Part shown: piece by piece, positions 6,963 through 12,617 of the stretch | Layout of the letters: each line of letters opens with the position of its first letter | Position numbering within the stretch: the first letter of the stretch is position 1 | Assembly: GCA_020062035.1 (NCBI GenBank) | Contig: JAGUXD010000188.1 | Location: forward strand, 1-12,617 | Direction of reading: 5' to 3' | Length of the DNA: 12,617 nucleotides | From: Candidatus Brocadiia bacterium | GTDB taxonomy: Bacteria > Planctomycetota > MHYJ01 > JACQXL01 | Notes under the pieces: generated by a model | Told to the model about the DNA's origin: nothing | What the model saw: only the letters and a program-made list of their open reading frames with translations | Database searches by the model: none | Position numbers and translations under genes: made by a program

Positions 6963-7025
6963 TAATTATATTTTATATCTTAGACTTTTCACTTTAGTTG
7001 TGTTAATCTGTGGTTGCAATTTCTC

Positions 7026-7054
7026 TTGATAGATGAGAAATGATTTGATATAAA
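7026..7054 (+). promoter_or_regulatory. Predicted dedA promoter (leaderless type)
   Basis: TTGATA (7026-7031), a 17-bp spacer and TATAAA (7049-7054), each 5 of 6 to consensus. The -10 ends exactly 7 nt before the GTG start at 7062. No Shine-Dalgarno is present in that interval (GATTTAA), so the mRNA is predicted to start at or next to the GTG. Confidence 0.55.
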
Positions 7055-7061
7055 GATTTAA

Positions 7062-7655
7062 GTGTTTAATCCATTAAAACGACTTTATTTATGGGTGTTA
7101 TCCTGGGCAGATTCTTCTTTCGGAGGGCTGGCCCTTTTCTTCATTGCCATTGCTGAATCATCATTCTTTCCCATCCCGCCAGATGTCCTTCTGATTGCAT
7201 TAGGTATCTCTCGTCCCACAAAGGTCTTTCAATATGCCCTTATCTCGTCTGTTGGCTCTGTCCTTGGAGGGATAATAGGTTATTTTATTGGATATGCCTT
7301 TTACGAGACGATTGGAGAGGTGATAATCAATTTTTATAATGCACAGGAGTATTTTAATGCCATTGCGCTAAAATATCAGGACAACGCCTTTTTAGCGATT
7401 GCGATTGCCGGCTTTACACCAATCCCTTATAAGGTATTTACTATCAGTGCAGGATTTTGCAGGATTGACCTGGCAATATTTATTATTGCGTCAATATTAA
7501 GCAGGTCAGCACGGTTTTTTTTAGTGGCAGGAATCCTGCGATTGGGTGGAGAAAGGGCAAAACAATCTGTTGACCGCTACTTTAATCTTCTTACGATTAT
7601 TTTTGCAATCCTCCTGGTAGCGGGCTTTTTACTAATAAAGTGGTTATCCCGCTAA
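7062..7655 (+). CDS. DedA/YqaA-type membrane protein (VTT domain)
   Basis: A 197-residue inner-membrane protein of the DedA superfamily, members of which act in membrane homeostasis, with lipid flipping/scrambling shown for some. Seen are an amphipathic N-terminus, a first hydrophobic stretch with ESSFFPIPPDVLLIALG (residues ~32-48), the glycine-rich VGSVLGGIIGYFIGYAFYETIG helix region, the conserved re-entrant GFTPIPYKVFTISAGFCRI, an arginine motif SRSARFFLVAGILR and a C-terminal helix FAILLVAGFLLIKWL. Length suits the short YqaA-like subgroup. The start is GTG, placed by a promoter 7 nt upstream and absence of an earlier start. The last codons and stop lie inside a perfect palindrome, and the 3' end stops 14 bp from the 5S rRNA gene on the opposite strand. 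Substrate is unknown. Confidence 0.88.
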   Translation: MFNPLKRLYLWVLSWADSSFGGLALFFIAIAESSFFPIPPDVLLIALGISRPTKVFQYALISSVGSVLGGIIGYFIGYAFYETIGEVIINFYNAQEYFNAIALKYQDNAFLAIAIAGFTPIPYKVFTISAGFCRIDLAIFIIASILSRSARFFLVAGILRLGGERAKQSVDRYFNLLTIIFAILLVAGFLLIKWLSR

Positions 7656-7670
7656 AGCGGGATAAAAAAG
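7644..7670. terminator. Palindrome (family C) and U-tract between dedA and 5S rRNA
   Basis: A perfect palindrome, TTATCCCGC (7644-7652) - taaa - GCGGGATAA (7657-7665), contains the dedA stop codon in its loop. On the minus strand the end of 5S (GCCGGGC) is followed at once by six Ts (7669-7664), then this palindrome, so rRNA transcription could end at the U-tract after the 5S terminal helix. On the plus strand the palindrome is followed by A residues, not T, so it is not a classical terminator for dedA. Confidence 0.4.
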
Positions 7671-7790
7671 CCCGGCAATGACCTACTTTCCCGCCAGAGA
7701 TATTTCCAGCAGTATCATCGGCCCCAAGGGCTTAACGACCGTATTCGGAATGGGAACGGGTGTTTCACCTTGAGAATTGTATCACCGGGC
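7670..7790 (-). rRNA. rrf: 5S ribosomal RNA
   Basis: The minus strand reads GCCCGGTGATACAATTCTC at the 5' end and ATTGCCGGGC at the 3' end; the ends pair as helix I (GCCCGG with CCGGGC). In between are the standard 5S landmarks ACACCCGTTCCCATTCCGAA and GGCGGGAAAGTAGGTC. About 121 nt, last gene of the operon. Borders are set from helix I. Confidence 0.95.
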
Positions 7791-7802
7791 ATATTATTAA
7801 AT

Positions 7803-7868
7803 CCCAAATACAAAATTCCAATAATACTAAATTTGGTAGTATTTGATTTTTGGATTTAGGATTTTGTC
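7803..7868. repeat. AT-rich inverted repeat, family F, in the 23S-5S spacer
   Basis: AATACTA (7823-7829) pairs with TAGTATT (7837-7843) around AATTTGG. The flanks continue imperfectly (CAAAATTCC at 7811 on one side, GGATTTAGGATTTTG on the other). The words resemble a short dispersed AT-rich palindrome, but no second copy is in this window, so family status is a guess. It would fold as a hairpin in the precursor RNA. Confidence 0.45.
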
Positions 7869-7869
7869 T

Positions 7870-7892
7870 AAAAAGTCCTCTGGATAAAAAGT

Positions 7893-7899
<7 letters not shown>
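7870..7899 (-). other. 23S processing stem, 3' arm
   Basis: Positions 7870-7899 are complementary to 10932-10961: 18 bp perfect (CTTGACCACTTTTTATCC on the plus strand at 10932), two mismatches, then 10 more bp. The stem closes the 23S ends and extends about 23 bp beyond the mature terminus, the usual substrate of RNase III-type processing. Confidence 0.8.
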
Positions 7900-10931
<3,032 letters not shown>

Positions 10932-10938
<7 letters not shown>

Positions 10939-10961
10939 ACTTTTTATCCTAAGGACTTTTT
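10932..10961 (-). other. 23S processing stem, 5' arm
   Basis: Partner of 7870-7899 (28 of 30 bases pair). It encloses the 23S 5' end and the spacer bases upstream. The duplex includes a poly-A/poly-U stretch and AGGACTTTTT beyond two mismatches. Confidence 0.8.
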
Positions 10962-10979
10962 TCTTAGGCACTTACTTAT

Positions 10980-10992
10980 TTGTCAAAGAACA
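10980..10992 (-). promoter_or_regulatory. boxA-like antitermination site before 23S
   Basis: The minus strand reads TGTTCTTTGACAA, matching the bacterial rRNA boxA pattern (TGYTCTTTRANA) bound by NusB/NusE to protect rRNA transcription from Rho. It lies about 40 nt upstream of the 23S 5' end, a usual position for a spacer boxA. Confidence 0.65.
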
Positions 10993-11004
10993 ACTTAACT
11001 TTAT

Positions 11005-11033
11005 AATATAACACAACTAAAAATCCCTGTCAA
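11005..11033 (-). promoter_or_regulatory. Predicted internal promoter in front of boxA and 23S
   Basis: On the minus strand a perfect TTGACA (11033-11028), a 17-bp spacer and TATATT (11010-11005, 5 of 6). It is the best sigma70 match in the window. The start point would be near 10998, immediately before the boxA at 10992, so 23S-5S could be transcribed without 16S. Consensus match only. Confidence 0.5.
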
Positions 11034-11068
11034 GTATTTGCAGAAAAAATCCTATAAAAATTATTATA

Positions 11069-11141
11069 TGGACTCGACCGGATTCGAACCGGTGACCTCC
11101 TGGTTGCAAACCAGGCGTTCTCCCAATTGAACTACGAGCCC
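11069..11141 (-). tRNA. tRNA-Ala (UGC)
   Basis: The 73-nt minus-strand sequence starts GGGCTCGTAGTTCAATTGGG and ends CGAGTCCA. The anticodon stem-loop is CCTGG-TTTGCAA-CCAGG, anticodon TGC. The acceptor stem contains the G3:U70 pair, the alanine identity element, which confirms the assignment. The T arm is CCGG-TTCGAAT-CCGG. CCA is not encoded. Second tRNA of the rRNA spacer. Confidence 0.97.
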
Positions 11142-11148
11142 TTATTCC

Positions 11149-11240
11149 CTCACCGCAGAGACGCCGAGAACGTAGAGAATCCCGCTTCAGCGGGATAATT
11201 ATTTTCCTCTTCTCGGCGACCTCTGCGTCTTGGCAGTGAA
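11149..11240. repeat. Family A repeat, copy 2, with a family C palindrome nested inside
   Basis: The spacer between the two tRNAs is one imperfect hairpin: CTCACCGCAGAG then ACGCCGAGAA (11149-11170) against TTCTCGGCG (11210-11218) and CTCTGCGTCTTGGCAGTGAA (11221-11240). Its centre holds a second, perfect palindrome, ATCCCGC-ttca-GCGGGAT (11179-11196). The outer words are shared with 703-758, the inner arms with 7644-7665. The whole sits inside the transcribed rRNA precursor. Confidence 0.75.
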
Positions 11241-11248
11241 TATTTAAA

Positions 11249-11322
<74 letters not shown>

Positions 11323-11404
11323 CGTTTAGAGAAAACGGCAAAAAAAAAGACATACCAAGGAGACGAGGAAGATAAGATTTAGCGAAAAGAATTTTGTCAC
11401 CTTA

Positions 11405-12617
<1,213 letters not shown>

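Larger units (their letters stand above)
6593..7061. other. Gene-free spacer holding an IS remnant and a direct repeat
   Basis: A spacer of 469 bp between the SpeE-like gene and dedA. A 12-mer TAATCTGTGGTT occurs at 6590-6601 and again at 7004-7015; similarity continues for another dozen bases (TTTTCTTG against TTCTCTTG). Between the copies lie an isolated TTGACA at 6653-6658 without a convincing -10 at 16-18 bp (TAAGTT at 17 bp), then a small transposon remnant (6691-6962). The dedA promoter follows at the right end. No intact coding frame is seen on either strand. Confidence 0.7.

Overview
The window comes from a bacterium, most likely uncultivated. Its protein genes are AT-rich, and it has an rRNA operon in the order 16S - tRNA-Ile(GAU) - tRNA-Ala(UGC) - 23S - 5S on the minus strand. 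The 16S is clearly bacterial: it has an intact CCUCC anti-Shine-Dalgarno and the usual 785-805, 907-926 and 1492 primer sites. It also carries unusual substitutions in helix 18 and in the 1100 region. I cannot assign a phylum from memory. The density of short palindromic repeats in spacers suggests one of the groundwater or sediment candidate phyla, but that is only an impression.

Layout. Positions 1-646 (minus) hold the N-terminal part of glycyl-tRNA synthetase alpha (glyQ). Divergent from it is a two-gene plus-strand unit: 3-hydroxybutyryl-CoA dehydrogenase (773-1624) and an acyl-CoA dehydrogenase (1688-2845), two steps of short-chain acyl-CoA metabolism. Next come archease (2911-3336, minus) and, divergent from it, NAD(P)HX epimerase (nnrE, 3429-4151). 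nnrE overlaps by 4 bp (ATGA) with a large membrane protein carrying a spermidine-synthase-like domain (4148-6592). A 470-bp spacer holds a small IS5-type remnant. A DedA/YqaA-type membrane protein (7062-7655) then converges on the rRNA operon, which fills 7670-12617; the 16S runs off the right edge.

Two themes run through the window. First, glyQ, nnrE and dedA each have a sigma70-like -10 element ending exactly 7 nt before a start codon, and archease has a perfect TATAAT ending 11 nt before its start, so several mRNAs are predicted to be leaderless or nearly so. Only hbd has a convincing ribosome-binding site. Second, most spacers, including both rRNA spacers, carry short palindromic elements of at least five families, and some of these reach into coding or rRNA sequence. 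Nothing looks like a defence system, prophage or CRISPR array. The most notable items are the mirrored archease/nnrE start regions, the covarying helix 18 pseudoknot in 16S, the promoter-plus-boxA in front of 23S, and the nested repeat between the two spacer tRNAs.
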